This document shows, piece after piece, positions 21,633-31,830 of a stretch of 64,000 bases of DNA. The notes beneath the pieces were generated by a model that ran no database searches, had not been told where the DNA came from, and worked only from the letters and a program-made list of their open reading frames with translations. Source of the stretch: Pseudo-nitzschia pungens (taxonomy: Eukaryota > Bacillariophyta > Bacillariophyceae > Bacillariales > Bacillariaceae); assembly GCA_037355855.1 (NCBI GenBank), contig CM074759.1, positions 1,922,001 through 1,986,000 on the forward strand. The letters are read 5' to 3'. Each line of letters starts with the position of its first letter. Positions within the stretch are counted from its first letter, which is position 1. Both the position numbers and the translations under genes were made by a program.

Positions 21633-23444
21633 ATGTCTACTCTCCCTCCCGTTGCCGACCCAACTGCGTCCTTGCCACCCGCAGTAAGAAGCACCGCTGC
21701 TCCTGCAGCGGCGATTTCTACCCTCGCTCCATCAACCGTAGTTTCAACAGCAACGACTGCTCGAGCACCAATTTTGGCAGCAGCTGGAAGACCTACAACT
21801 ATGATTGGAACACAATCGTCTTCCACAACAACTACAACAACGAAGTCCTCCAAGAGCAAGAAAAAGTCCAGCAATTCCGCCTCTGTAACAATGGCAACGG
21901 CTTCCACCGCATCGTCATCTGGAGGATCGGGAGGAGGATCCAACGGCGAAAACACTGGTCGATGGACTGCCGAGGAGCACAACCTGTTTCTACAAGGGCT
22001 GGAATTGCATGGCAAGGGATGGAAGAAAATCGCTGGTCTCATCAAGTCTCGCACGGTGGTTCAAATCCGAACTCATGCCCAGAAGTACTTTCAGAAGCTT
22101 GCCAAAGCAAAACAGAACGGGGAAGATGTCACTATGGCGGGTGGAAGTAGCTCTAATGGAGGTGCTGTTGCTGGAACTACCATGACTATGATGATGGGAG
22201 ACGGAGGACGCTCTGCCTTGAATGGTGGAGGTCCAGGAGTGAACGGAGCAGGGTCCGCCCTCTCTTCCGTATCCGCTTCGGCAGGCCATGCCACTGCACA
22301 CGCAAGCAAGCGACGGAAGCAAACTTCGGGAACCAAGAGGAAAGCTATCCAATCCGTGGTAGCTTCTGCTCGGCGTCAGGGGAACAAAAAGGTAGCAGTG
22401 ACTTCAACTGCACGCAAAACGTCGCCGCAGCAGTACGAGCAACCCACACCCGTGACGGGCATGGGCATGAATTCGGTTGCACCCGCACTGGCTCCTTACG
22501 TCTTGCCTACTCCATTGTCTCAGATGACTGCTCAACCGCCACCGTCAAGTGTTGGCAGTGCTGCACAAACCGCACAAGGGGGCATAACCACAGCAGCTCT
22601 AGAAGATTCCATGTACGTTTGCAAAATGTGTCATTTGTTCTTGGTTGCCCGTGTGTCTAGTGTGTCTATGATAAGCTTTTCACTCCTTGCGAAGGTATAG
22701 ATACTAACCAAATTTTGTTCTTTCCCGTACAGATTCAGATACCTCACTCCGGCGTCAGTCGTCCAGCCCGAAACACAGGTGAATCCCGTCGCTCGTCAAG
22801 CTGGAGCAAACCCTATAACTCTTCCGCCGGACCACCTGAAAGCCACAAACACGCTTGCTGGTGGCGAGGTGTCTCCAACCGGTGTCAATGAGCTGGAACT
22901 TTACCCTACTTGGACCGATTATTCAAAAGAAGCTCCAACTTGGTATCAGAAGGGATCCGATGTGGATGCTCTGCTGGATGTTGCCGATCCTTTGGATTGG
23001 CTGGTCGACAGCGGAGATCTTGACGAGACTTACGAGGCAGTCGAACGGATGAATGTTGTCACAGCTGAACCTGTTCCTCAAACTTCTGCGTATGAGGTAG
23101 TCGAGACGCAACCGCCAAAAGATCCGGCACCGACTGCCTCAGGTAGCTTTTATGCCAGTGTAAACACTATGGCTACGATGAGTATGAATACCTTGCCTCG
23201 CATCGACTCGGGTCCAGACATCCCTCCTCTCCCTCCATTGTTTGATGGCGTAACAGACGCTGGCGACGACCCTGCCGGCGGCAAGAGCAAACTGTCAATG
23301 CACATGACTTCTGTCCCGAGTGTAACTAACCTGGAAGAGCACATATTCTCGCCCAGCGAGGAACACGAGTTTGTATCTACAATTCTGGATGAGACCGGTG
23401 CAGGTAGCTCTGTATCGCTGTCGGGTTTGGGTCCCGCGCCTTAA
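21633..23444 (+). CDS. Single-MYB (SHAQKYF class) transcription factor
   Basis: Exon 1 is 21633-22612 and exon 2 22733-23444; the intron 22613-22732 (GTACGT...CGTACAG, 120 nt) gives a 563-aa protein. I chose the first ATG in the frame, context CAACCATGT. The domain spans residues about 109-157: GRWTAEEHNLFLQGLELHG, second Trp in GWKKIAG, and THAQKYF at 147-153, the diagnostic SHAQKYF motif. Such proteins bind GATA-like sites as single-repeat MYBs; plant relatives act in circadian and light responses. Around the domain are Ser/Thr/Ala-rich low complexity and a basic patch KRRKQTSGTKRK (likely nuclear localisation). Exon 2 has an acidic, Pro-rich C-terminus (DALLDVADPLDWLVDSGDLDE) that could be an activation region. 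The target genes are not deducible. Confidence 0.9.
22613..22732 (+). other. Intron of the MYB gene
   Basis: 120 nt; donor AT/GTACGT, acceptor CCCGTACAG. Reading through instead would stop within about 30 codons, whereas splicing opens another 237 codons in frame. Confidence 0.85.
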
Positions 23445-23976
23445 CATGACGTCTTGAGAGGCTTTTCAAACAACACCTCTTGAAATACACTACGGGAATC
23501 CACCTGATCGAAAATCATACATTTTTGCATTGAATGGATTTCAAACTCTGTACGGGAACGGCAACAGTTCCAAATGTAAGAAACCGTTCGACCCTGTTGA
23601 AATTCAGCATCACAATCATCAAAAAGAGGACACGAACGCAGGTCAAAGTCGAGGAAACGAGAAACTCTGAAATAGTAGTAGTAGCAGTGCTCCAGTAGAG
23701 TCGTGAACGAAAATGTAAGCTGATAGGTCATCACTGTACTACTAGATGGGTTTATGACTTTTGGAGCACTTCGAGTATCTGAAAATAAGTTTTCGTTCGT
23801 ACGCGACGAAAATAAAGGATAAATCCGTATTCTACTAGTTTAGATAGCCCACTCGTTGTATGACCAGGATGTCTTTGAGTAATCAGTGCTTCCCCGTTTT
23901 CTACTTTGATGAGAAATACCAGCTTTAAGATGCTGTTTGGCATCTGTCAACAAAAGACTTCCTGTGATTTTCCCTC
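23445..23976. other. Intergenic between the MYB gene and the piggyBac-like element
   Basis: Holds the MYB 3' region and about 400 bp without recognisable features; GTAGTAGTAGTAGCAGTG trinucleotide repeats near 23668. Confidence 0.5.
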
Positions 23977-24001
23977 TGATTAAAGTTATTTAAATACGTA
24001 T
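23977..24001. repeat. 25-bp sequence shared with the 3' end of the non-LTR element
   Basis: From TGATTAAAG to ATACGTAT, identical to 40624-40648, the last conserved bases of the non-LTR retrotransposon at 37.7-40.65 kb. Here it ends inside the left inverted repeat of the piggyBac-like element (23999-24014). It may be the residual 3' tip of another copy of that retroelement. Confidence 0.85.
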
Positions 24002-24014
24002 CCCTTAATCGGAT
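23999..24014. repeat. Left terminal inverted repeat, piggyBac-like element
   Basis: TATCCCTTAATCGGAT; the exact reverse complement is at 27598-27613. Confidence 0.85.
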
Positions 24015-24423
24015 TGAAATTATACGGGAATCGCCGTAAAAAAAAAACTCATTTTTTCACGCACCCGGTGACCAAATCGTCAACCGAGTTCTGTCTTCTA
24101 GAGACAATAAAAGCACCTCTATCTGCAATAAAGTAACAAACAACCACCAATACTTGTAGTCAATAACATAGATATGGGTTTTTTATTATTTACTTGGGGA
24201 ATTTTGATAAATTTTAGTGGATTTCGGCTGATTTTTGTACATCGGGCCCGTGATTCGACGTGATTTTCGCACCATTCGTCCTCCACCATTCGGCCGCCCG
24301 AGCCCTGAATACTCCAAATAAAGACACAAGAACACTTTGAAAGGCCCTGCAAACACCAAGGGGTGATGAATTTGTATCAGTACTTGCCGTCGTCAAGGCA
24401 CAGGCCAAACAGGAGTGCGAACG

Positions 24424-24495
24424 ACCGAATCGAATGAACCGAATCGAATGAACCGAATCGAATGAACCGAATCGAACAACCGAATCGAATCGGAA
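24424..24495. repeat. Tandem CGAATCGAATGAAC-type repeat
   Basis: A 14-bp unit repeated about three times plus partial units, lying just downstream of the transposase stop codon (minus strand) and inside the element. Confidence 0.85.
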
Positions 24496-24546
24496 TACAA
24501 GCAGCAGCAACAACAGCAGCAAGACGCTCCCCAGCAAGCATTAGGC

Positions 24547-27204
24547 CTACTTCATCTTCAGCTTCTTTCTACTTCTTGCTGCTTTTTCTTCCAAGCCGCG
24601 CTTCATCCTTTTCTTTAGAGCCAGGATATCGCCCGACCGATGAAATGTTCCATAGCAATCAATGCAAAGATGGACATTGCATGTTACACATCTCATTAAC
24701 TCCCCCTCTTTTCTTAGTCCAAGCCAACCATGCAAAGCACATTTGGTGTTCCTCACTGCTTTAGAAGGATAGTGATCCAAATTCTTGTCCAACCTACAAC
24801 TCAGAGCACCATTGTCTGCAAGCGTCTTGTCAGTTACTCTAGCTGAATTCTTCTTACTGTCGAACGAGGAATTGCTTGAAGGTTCAGTCAAAGGCGATAC
24901 AGGACCATCTTGTTCAGCACCACAGGATGAAACATGAAACATCCTGGCTTCAGCTTCACATGAAACAGTCTCAGGGTCTACCCAGTACTCTCCAACTGCT
25001 CTCCTGAAGTCATACTGGGATGCAAATCTGGGCGTCACTCCTTCTTCTTTACAGACCTTCAGGTACAGCTTGTAGGCATTTGTAAGGAGTACTCCTACAC
25101 CCCAAAACATAACAGACCACCACCACTTCCTGTTACGTACCCAGCGGTCCAATCTGTACACACCGCGGAGCTGATCAGCAATATCGACGTCGCCCATACC
25201 ATTGTTGTATGTATCTAACTGATTAAGACGGAGGAATTTCAGCTTTTCTTTCGAATCGGTATCCACGTTGTAGACGATCTTCTGCTTCTCCACCCATTCA
25301 ATCTTACTAGTGACCATACTCAAGTAGTGTACTGGCTTGGTGTCGTAGACACTAGAAGCAATAAGAAAGGAACAGGCGGGATCCCCTTCAAGAACAGCAG
25401 CCTTCACAGTACCACGGGCAGCTCGCTCTTCGCGGATATTCTTGAGCTCTTGTTGAAAGACGCAATCAGGGATGCCACGATTTGCCTTACGGGCAACTCC
25501 ATGACAAAGGACTCGCTTTGAATGCAGAAACGCCGCCTTGCAGAATAGTACTGAGTTGTACAGGTTGTCCATTCCCACATGGTGGTGCTCGTCCTTCAAG
25601 GAATCAAATAGGGCCATCGTACGGGCATGCAGCGGAGAGAGCTTCCAGTTCAAGTACTTTTTAGGTGCAGGATCATTCCTCATGTAGACTTGGTAGCAGT
25701 ATCCATCATCGCAGAGGGCATCAGCTTGAAATCCGTCACCTTCCTTCTTGTACGTGATCCGTCGCTTGTCTTGGTGGACACCTTTGAACCGCATGGTCAT
25801 TTCATCCACCGCAATTTGACGAGCCAACATCCACGCCTGGGGGGAACGCCAGTTAATCCACTGGATTAAAGGTCGTATCTTCCAATTTGGAAACGTCCTA
25901 CGAGAAGGAACTTCCTTACGAGGATCTTGGCAAGAAAGAAACGCCTTGAAGTGTTTGTGGCGGCGCTGTGGATTCCTTGAACTCTTACACAAGCCGTTGT
26001 AGATGAAATCATTCCCTGCAAGTCTGTCATTCCTCGTAGAGCGAAGCTTGTATTCAACACGAGCCGTAGGAGCAAGTCCATGCAGTACATAAAGTCCAAA
26101 GAACCGGCGCAGCTCCGTCAATTCAAATGGCTTGAAGTCCTGGTACACCTGCTCTCCAGCTCCTGCAAGCGACGCCTTGAGGTTTGTCCACTGCCGAATT
26201 TTCTCAAAGCTGAAGTGATTACTGTCCTTTGCATCGTTGCTTAGCGGAAGGAATACCTCAGCAAAGTCCCATGGTAGCGACTCAGCAGCAGATAGACCGT
26301 ACTTCTCCTTGAATCCTGGATCGACGCAGCCTTCCTCCCTGGGAGCACTGTTAGTGAGTGGCTTGCCATCAGCGTCCCTCCGCAACTTGCCGCGGCGATC
26401 GAACTCGTAGGTTGTACAAACTCCCTTGAACACAGGAATATCAAAGAGCTCTGCATAGTTGTACTTCTTTGGGGGGGGAGCAACCCTTGCATCAACTTCT
26501 GGCACAGTTGGAGCCCTTGCAATTCTAAAGGATGGATTTGCTGGTTCAGTGACCGCCATGGCGTCTGGGTGGAGGACTCGCCAGTACACAGTATCAGGGA
26601 ACAGACGCATCGCCGACGAGTTCTTGTTGTTGTTGTTGTTCTTTGCTGTCGGGGGGCGTCCGATCCGTGGCTTCTTCTTGTTGCTTGCTCTTGCTTCCTC
26701 CACTGTATTGAATCGACAAATCTTCTGGTCTATTGCCTTCTTCAAACGGTCGACCAGATCGCTCTTCTTTCCAGCAGTTGATTGGCATCGAAGCTTCAGC
26801 TCTTCCTTGATCCATGTCACTGTTTTGGTTTGTAAATCGATATTTTTTTCTTCTTCCATATTTTCTTCCACCACCACTTCTGTTGCCTCCTCCACCACTG
26901 CTGCTTCCTCCGCTCCTCCTGCTGCGTCCGCTGCGCTCTTTGGTGGTTCGGCGTCTCCAATATTGTAGTCTTCTCCTGTTTCCTTGTATTGATCTCCCTC
27001 AGCAATTATTGCATCAAAAAAGGGGCCTTTTGCCCCATCACTGTCATAGCCATCCTGGAATTTTTGAGCTCTCTTCACAAGCTTGCTGAGGTCCTGGAGC
27101 CTTGGGCTATTAGCAGGACGGCTTTCGCTGCTGTCTTGGGTCTCTTGAGTACCATCTGGGCTCTCTGTGGAGCAATCCTCCATGTTTACGGCATTTTCGG
27201 ACAT
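24547..27204 (-). CDS. PiggyBac-family transposase with SAP-like domain, intact
   Basis: 885 aa from ATG 27204 (the only ATG start before the conserved region; a TTG-initiated extension is unlikely). A SAP-like DNA-binding helix-extended-helix lies at about residues 123-158 (TWIKEELKLRCQSTAGKKSD), followed by a basic AT-hook-like patch KKPRIGRPP. The catalytic core DDE_Tnp_1_7 spans about 250-720. The conserved Asp residues lie in IAVDEMTMRF (about 467), VGMDNLYNS (about 546) and GDVDIADQLRG (about 672-677), matching D268, D346 and D447 of piggyBac. A C-terminal Cys/His domain (CALHGW...CVTCNVHLCIDCYGTFH) resembles the piggyBac cross-brace zinc finger that binds the terminal repeats. No internal stop. 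It would cut and paste the element at TTAA sites. Confidence 0.93.
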   Translation of the reverse strand: MSENAVNMEDCSTESPDGTQETQDSSESRPANSPRLQDLSKLVKRAQKFQDGYDSDGAKGPFFDAIIAEGDQYKETGEDYNIGDAEPPKSAADAAGGAEEAAVVEEATEVVVEENMEEEKNIDLQTKTVTWIKEELKLRCQSTAGKKSDLVDRLKKAIDQKICRFNTVEEARASNKKKPRIGRPPTAKNNNNNKNSSAMRLFPDTVYWRVLHPDAMAVTEPANPSFRIARAPTVPEVDARVAPPPKKYNYAELFDIPVFKGVCTTYEFDRRGKLRRDADGKPLTNSAPREEGCVDPGFKEKYGLSAAESLPWDFAEVFLPLSNDAKDSNHFSFEKIRQWTNLKASLAGAGEQVYQDFKPFELTELRRFFGLYVLHGLAPTARVEYKLRSTRNDRLAGNDFIYNGLCKSSRNPQRRHKHFKAFLSCQDPRKEVPSRRTFPNWKIRPLIQWINWRSPQAWMLARQIAVDEMTMRFKGVHQDKRRITYKKEGDGFQADALCDDGYCYQVYMRNDPAPKKYLNWKLSPLHARTMALFDSLKDEHHHVGMDNLYNSVLFCKAAFLHSKRVLCHGVARKANRGIPDCVFQQELKNIREERAARGTVKAAVLEGDPACSFLIASSVYDTKPVHYLSMVTSKIEWVEKQKIVYNVDTDSKEKLKFLRLNQLDTYNNGMGDVDIADQLRGVYRLDRWVRNRKWWWSVMFWGVGVLLTNAYKLYLKVCKEEGVTPRFASQYDFRRAVGEYWVDPETVSCEAEARMFHVSSCGAEQDGPVSPLTEPSSNSSFDSKKNSARVTDKTLADNGALSCRLDKNLDHYPSKAVRNTKCALHGWLGLRKEGELMRCVTCNVHLCIDCYGTFHRSGDILALKKRMKRGLEEKAARSRKKLKMK

Positions 27205-27597
27205 GATGGAACGATACCAAATTAGAAAATCAGTCCGTATCTCCAAAGTTTATGGACGAATTGAGCCGCAAATGGCTCGAATTGTAGCCCTTGAGTAGAC
27301 GGAGAGAATGGTGTCCTTGGATCTGTAATTGGTGGCCAGGAAGTGCCTCGTTTAAATTAATTCCCATGGTGATATCAATATTCGAGTTTTTACGGCAGGT
27401 GCCAAAATAGTGATTAACGCTCTGCTGCTGCTGCTCCTAGCGCAGCCAATATTGGGAGTTGGGACCCCTGACAAAGTGTTTTCTAGACCAAAATTTTATG
27501 CTGAATAAGAATATAACATCAGATTAAATATTGGAGAGAGTTAAGACTTTCTTTTGAACCCCTGAAATATGGGTCGAAATACGGCTGTGGCCGTAGG

Positions 27598-27613
27598 ATC
27601 CGATTAAGGGATA
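27598..27613. repeat. Right terminal inverted repeat, piggyBac-like element
   Basis: ATCCGATTAAGGGATA, the exact reverse complement of 23999-24014. Confidence 0.85.
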
Positions 27614-27872
27614 TTATTATTGTTATTATTCTGCTGTCAGCACCTGCTTTTCTCATCGATGATGGGTGCATCTTTATTACAACGTATTCTTTCAACAAAA
27701 AACTTTTTAATGTACCAGTACGCGTACCTAGTACCTTCCGTATATGTAGATCACCGCATGTTACTTATTCTGCTATGATACTAAGATTAAGTCTTACCGT
27801 ACAGGAACATGGTTGATTTTTGTTTTTTGACAAATTTCAAAAATTCCCGGTCCTCCCCACACTGAATCATCA

Positions 27873-27923
27873 GTGTCAAAGTGACACCCGGGGTCAAAGT
27901 GACCCCCGGTGTCACTTTGACAC
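27873..27923. repeat. Inverted/tandem repeat of GTCAAAGTGAC units
   Basis: GTGTCAAAGTGACACC (27873-27888) is the exact reverse complement of 27908-27923. A third variant, GGTCAAAGTGACC (itself palindromic), fills the centre, flanked by CCCGG on both sides. It lies just upstream of the integrase remnant. Confidence 0.92.
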
Positions 27924-27938
27924 TCACAAGAGAAGTAG

Positions 27939-28583
27939 AAAAGTACTTGGCTAGCAAGATATCCTCGACCAAAAGAAATTGGGTTCGATGGTGGAAGTGA
28001 GTTCAAAGCAGAGTTCCAGGAGCTCTGTGACAACATGGGAATGAAAAGGAAGCCCAGTGGTGCCTGGAACCCTCAATCCAACTCAGTATTGGAGAGGATC
28101 CACCAAGTGCTCAAGGATTGCCTACTATCCTTCAACCTGGAGAACAGGGACCTACATGAGCAGGATCCCTTTGAGGAATTCACCACCAAGGCGGCCTATG
28201 CTATCAGAAGCGCCATCCATACAACCCTGGGGTACTCCCCAGCGCAACTAGTGTTTGGAAGGGACATGTTCATGCCTGTGAATTTCCCAGTGGATTGGGA
28301 AGCAATCCAAGCAAGAAAACAAAAGAGTATCATCCACAAGAGTAATATCCGGGAGAACCAGAAGAGGATCCCCCATGTCTATCAGGAAGGAGACTATGTC
28401 ACCCTGGAAAGGAAGGGCATTATTCCAAAACTATCCTTCACCCGGCAAGGACCTTACAAGGTGCTCAAGGCCCATGATAATGGAACTGTGACTATTGAAA
28501 CTGCCCCCTTTGTAACCGACCGGGTTAACATCAGGCGAGTCCATCCCTATTATTGCAGGGATAGCACTAAAATGGAGAAGTAG
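27939..28583 (+). pseudogene. Ty3/gypsy integrase C-terminal fragment
   Basis: The open frame begins after TAG 27936-27938 and ends at TAG 28581-28583. It shows WLARYPRPKEIGFDGGSEF (end of the integrase core around the second Asp), WNPQSNSVLERIHQVLKD (third catalytic Glu region) and a C-terminal GDYVTLERKG...HDNGTV module. Protease, reverse transcriptase, RNase H and the N-terminal integrase part are absent. The sequence differs from the gypsy family at 42-54 kb, so it is a different lineage. TGTAACAG just after the stop may be the start of its 3' LTR. Confidence 0.85.
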
Positions 28584-28606
28584 TTGTAACAGTCCCATGG
28601 AGGAGC

Positions 28607-28889
28607 ATGCCGTGCACCAGAATACAGTCACGAGTCCACTCGGGACTAGATTAAGGATAAGGATAAAAACAATCAGCGAGTCGACAGAATCGCCGATTCA
28701 AAGAGCTCTTGGAGCTGTAGCAAATAGACTAACCAATAGAGCTCACAATTTGCATATCACTACTATTCTAATCACTAGTAGACCCGGGGTATGGCAGGAT
28801 CGGCAATTCTATCGGCTCGCCGATTGTTTTTATCCTTATCCTTAATCCAGTCCCGTGTGTACTCGTGACTGTATTTTGGTGCACGGCAT
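28607..28889. mobile_element. Foldback/MITE-like element with about 75-bp terminal inverted repeats
   Basis: The left arm starts ATGCCGTGCACC at 28607. The reverse complement of the right arm, ending 28889, matches it over about 75 bp with only a handful of mismatches, through GATTAAGGATAAGGATAAAAACAATC. No coding capacity; length 283 bp. I see no clear target duplication. It may instead be an inverted structure inside the LTR of the gypsy remnant it follows. Confidence 0.75.
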
Positions 28890-29097
28890 TTTTGTCAGTT
28901 TTGATCTTTTTTTTTCAATCGCGCTTTTGTCCTTGCATGAATCTAATCGAATTGATCAAATTGTTAATCGGATTGATCAAATGCAAAATTAGCAATTGTG
29001 TACATATTCCTGTCAATTTATTTTAAAGTTTTTATTTTCTACATTTTCTACTTAGTTGTATGGTAAATGTTAATTTATTAGGAACGCACACATATCA

Positions 29098-29255
29098 GTC
29101 ATAAACAAAATCCTTCCATATTTTTTTATTCTGGGCTCATCCCTGGATGAATCTAATTCTATTGCCATTACTAGTAGTAACCAAACCAAAATCTATCCCT
29201 ATTTCATTCTAGACACATCCCTCTAGATGGATCTAATACTACTGCCACTAATAGT
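29098..29255. repeat. Dispersed repeat, inverted copy at about 36125-36292
   Basis: The reverse complement of this segment closely matches 36125-36292. Shared anchors are CATCCCTGGATGAATCTAATTC / GAATTAGATTTATCCAGGGATG, CCAAACCAAAATC and CATCCCTCTAGATG. Confidence 0.8.
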
Positions 29256-29294
29256 ATGGTAGTACTAGTACTAGCTGATTAAAGTATCAGGGGC

Positions 29295-29700
29295 TTAGCA
29301 TCCTGTCTAGCATCCTGTTTAGTATCCCCTATTCCATTCTACAGTTCCATCTATATCTTAGCACACTGTATCTCTAAAATTATGGGGATGCTAAGAGCTG
29401 GGGAATGTAGATCTAGTACCAATCCTACTACAATTGCCCGGCATCCTCTCTAGCATCCTGTTTAGTATCCCCTATTCCATTCTACAGTTCCGTCTATATC
29501 TTAGCACACTGTATCTCTAGTAAAATATAGAGGTGCTAAGAGCTGGGGTATGTAGATCTAGTACTAATCCTACTACAATGACCCAGCATCCTCTCTAGCA
29601 TCCTGTTTAGTATCCACTTTTCTATTCTACAGTTCCATCTATATCTTAGCACCCTGTATCTCTAAAAATATAGGGATGCTAAGAGCTGGGGTACGTAAAA
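29295..29700. repeat. Tandem repeats of about 145 bp
   Basis: Three consecutive units, each with AGCATCCTGTTTAGTATCC, ATTCTACAGTTCC, TATATCTTAGCAC, CTGTATCTCTA, GATGCTAAGAGCTGGGG and GTAGATCTAGTAC in this order, starting near 29298, 29442 and 29585. Related units continue at 30735-31440. Confidence 0.85.
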
Positions 29701-30324
29701 TGCACCATAATAATATAGTGCTACATTAAGGTTACTATTATTTGATTCACTCTCACTTTTTTTTCAACTTTGTACATACGACAATAAAGTATTTAACATA
29801 TGATAAACAATACAATACTACTTATACTAGTGTCTACTCATGGACTGCCTCTAATTAGTGGAGTTGTAAGTGATTATCCTTAACTTACAATGGAACTTTA
29901 ACTTCCTTAAGAAGTGGAAGAGTGTGAGAAACCGGGTTTTGGTAAAAACAGGATATTAGTGTTTTTATTGCGTAGACTTGGTAGGTTTTCAACGCTTAAA
30001 AAGCATGTCATTCTTTGTAATGAAAATGGACAATTTGAATGTTTTTAATGAGAAATAGCTATATTAATTGATCGGTTTTTGAATCAATCAGCATATTATA
30101 TTTTCGTCCAAGTTGTAGTATTGTAGTATTACTGGTTTTTGTATGAGAAATTGGCATAAGATATTTTTGTCGGAGTGGTAATACTGGTTTTTAGTGACAA
30201 TTAGTGGAGTTGTAAGTGATTATCCTTCACTTCAATGATGTTTACAATGGATCTTTAACTTCCTTAAGAAGTGGAAGAGTGTGAGAAACCAGGTTTTGGT
30301 AAAAACAGGAAATGCATGATGCTG

Positions 30325-30570
30325 GGGAATCGATCGATCATAAGGGGGAATGACTACCACACAGACTTGGAATCAATCATAGGAGGAATGAATACCACAC
30401 CGGCTTGGAATCGATCTACCACACCGGATTGGAAAAGATCGATCATGAGGGGGAATGAATACCACACAGACTTGGAATTGATTGTAGGGGGAATGAATAC
30501 CACACAGACTTGGAATCGATCGGAAGGGGAATGATTACCATGCCGGCTTGGAATCGATCGTAGGGGGAAT
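30325..30570. repeat. Minisatellite, about 40-bp unit, 6 copies
   Basis: Unit close to GGAATGAATACCACACCGG plus CTTGGAATCGATCG and TAGG. The same array type is expanded to about 23 units at 36420-37340. In both places the array is followed by CACGAAAACAAAGAACTTGAG (30636-30656 here). Confidence 0.9.
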
Positions 30571-30734
30571 GATTGCTCCTGTTTTCGTCGTCATTGTGGT
30601 CACTGCCTTTGTCATCTTCCTCCTACGTCACGAAAACAAAGAACTTGAGCCTGTTGAAGTCCTACCATCTATGGATGCAGATTTATTGCTTTCAAGACGT
30701 ATATGTTTGGGGGCCAAGTCAAACTTCTTGGTTC

Positions 30735-31440
30735 TACAGTTCCTCCGTTCTTATCTTAGCATCCTGTATATCTTATAATATAGGGCTGCTAAGAAGTGGG
30801 GTATGTAGATCCGGTACTAATCCTACTGGAAGTGCCTAGCATCCTGTTTAGTATCACCTTTTTCGTTCTACAGTTCCATTCTTATCTTAGCATCCTGTAT
30901 ATCTTATATTATATGGCTGCTAAAAGTTGGGGTATGTAAATATGGTACAAATCCTACTGGAAGGGCCTAGCATCCTGTCTAGCATCCTGTTTAGTATTGC
31001 CTTTTTAGTTCTACAGTTCTGTTCTTATCTTAGCATCCTGTATATCTTATATTATATGGCTGCTAAAAGTTGGGGTATGTAAATATGGTACAAATCCTAC
31101 TGGAAGGGCCTAGCATCCTGTCTAGCATCCTGTTTAGTATCGCCTTTTTGGTTCTACAGTTCCGTTCTTATCTTAGCACCCTGTATCTCTAATAATATAT
31201 GGGGGTGCTAAGAGTTCTTGGGGTATGTAAATATGGTACAAATCCTACTGTAGGGGCCTAGCATCATCCTGTCTAGCATCCTGTTTAGTATTGCCTTCTT
31301 CTTGGTTCTACAGTTCTATTCTTATCTTAGCATCCTGTATATCTTATATTATAGGGCTGCTAAGAAGTGGGGTATGTACATCTGGTACAAATCATATTGG
31401 AGGAGCCTAGCATCCTGTCTAGTATCCTGTTTAGGAGATC
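30735..31440. repeat. Tandem repeats of about 120-140 bp, forward orientation
   Basis: About five units with TCTACAGTTC, TTATCTTAGCATCCTGTATATC, GCTGCTAA, GGGGTATGTA, GGTACAAATC and AGCATCCTGT. They continue the family of 29295-29700. Confidence 0.85.
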
Positions 31441-31830
31441 TGCAGGATGCTAACTGATGAACCAAACCGCAGTGTGCTACAGGTGATAGTGAACAGAATG
31501 CTAAGCAGGATGCTGGGCCCTTCTAGTAGAATTTGTACCAGATGTACATACCCCAGTTCTTAGCAGATCAATATTGGGAGATCTACAGGATTCTAACTGA
31601 TGAACCAAACCGTACTGTGCTACAGATGATACTGAACAGGATGCTAAGCAGGATGCTGGGCCCTTCTAGTAGAATTTGTACCAGATGTACATGCCCCAGT
31701 TCTTAGCAGATCAATATTGGGAGATTTACAGGATGCTAACTGATAAACTGAACCGTACTGGGCTAAGGGGGATAGTGAACATGATGCTAAGCATGATGCT
31801 GGGCTGTTCTAGTAGAATTTGTACCAGATG
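31440..31830. repeat. Same repeat family, reverse orientation
   Basis: Three units of about 135 bp (AGGATGCTAAGCAGGATGCTGGGCC, GTACCAGATGTACAT, CCCCAGTTCTTAGCAGATC) are the inverted form of the preceding array. The orientation switch is at about 31440. Confidence 0.85.

Larger units (their letters stand above)
23999..27613 (-). mobile_element. Apparently complete piggyBac-like DNA transposon
   Basis: 16-bp perfect inverted repeats TATCCCTTAATCGGAT (23999-24014) and its complement (27598-27613) bracket 3.6 kb containing one intact transposase on the minus strand. The repeats contain TTAA, the piggyBac target. The true ends could therefore lie at the internal TTAA (element start TCGGAT) or outside it (TA duplication); I cannot decide from one copy. 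The intact ORF and exact ends suggest recent activity or selection. Confidence 0.75.

Noticed and set aside
21431..22150. 239-codon plus-strand frame overlapping the MYB gene start
   Set aside because: Out of frame with the SHAQKYF domain; no recognisable motif.
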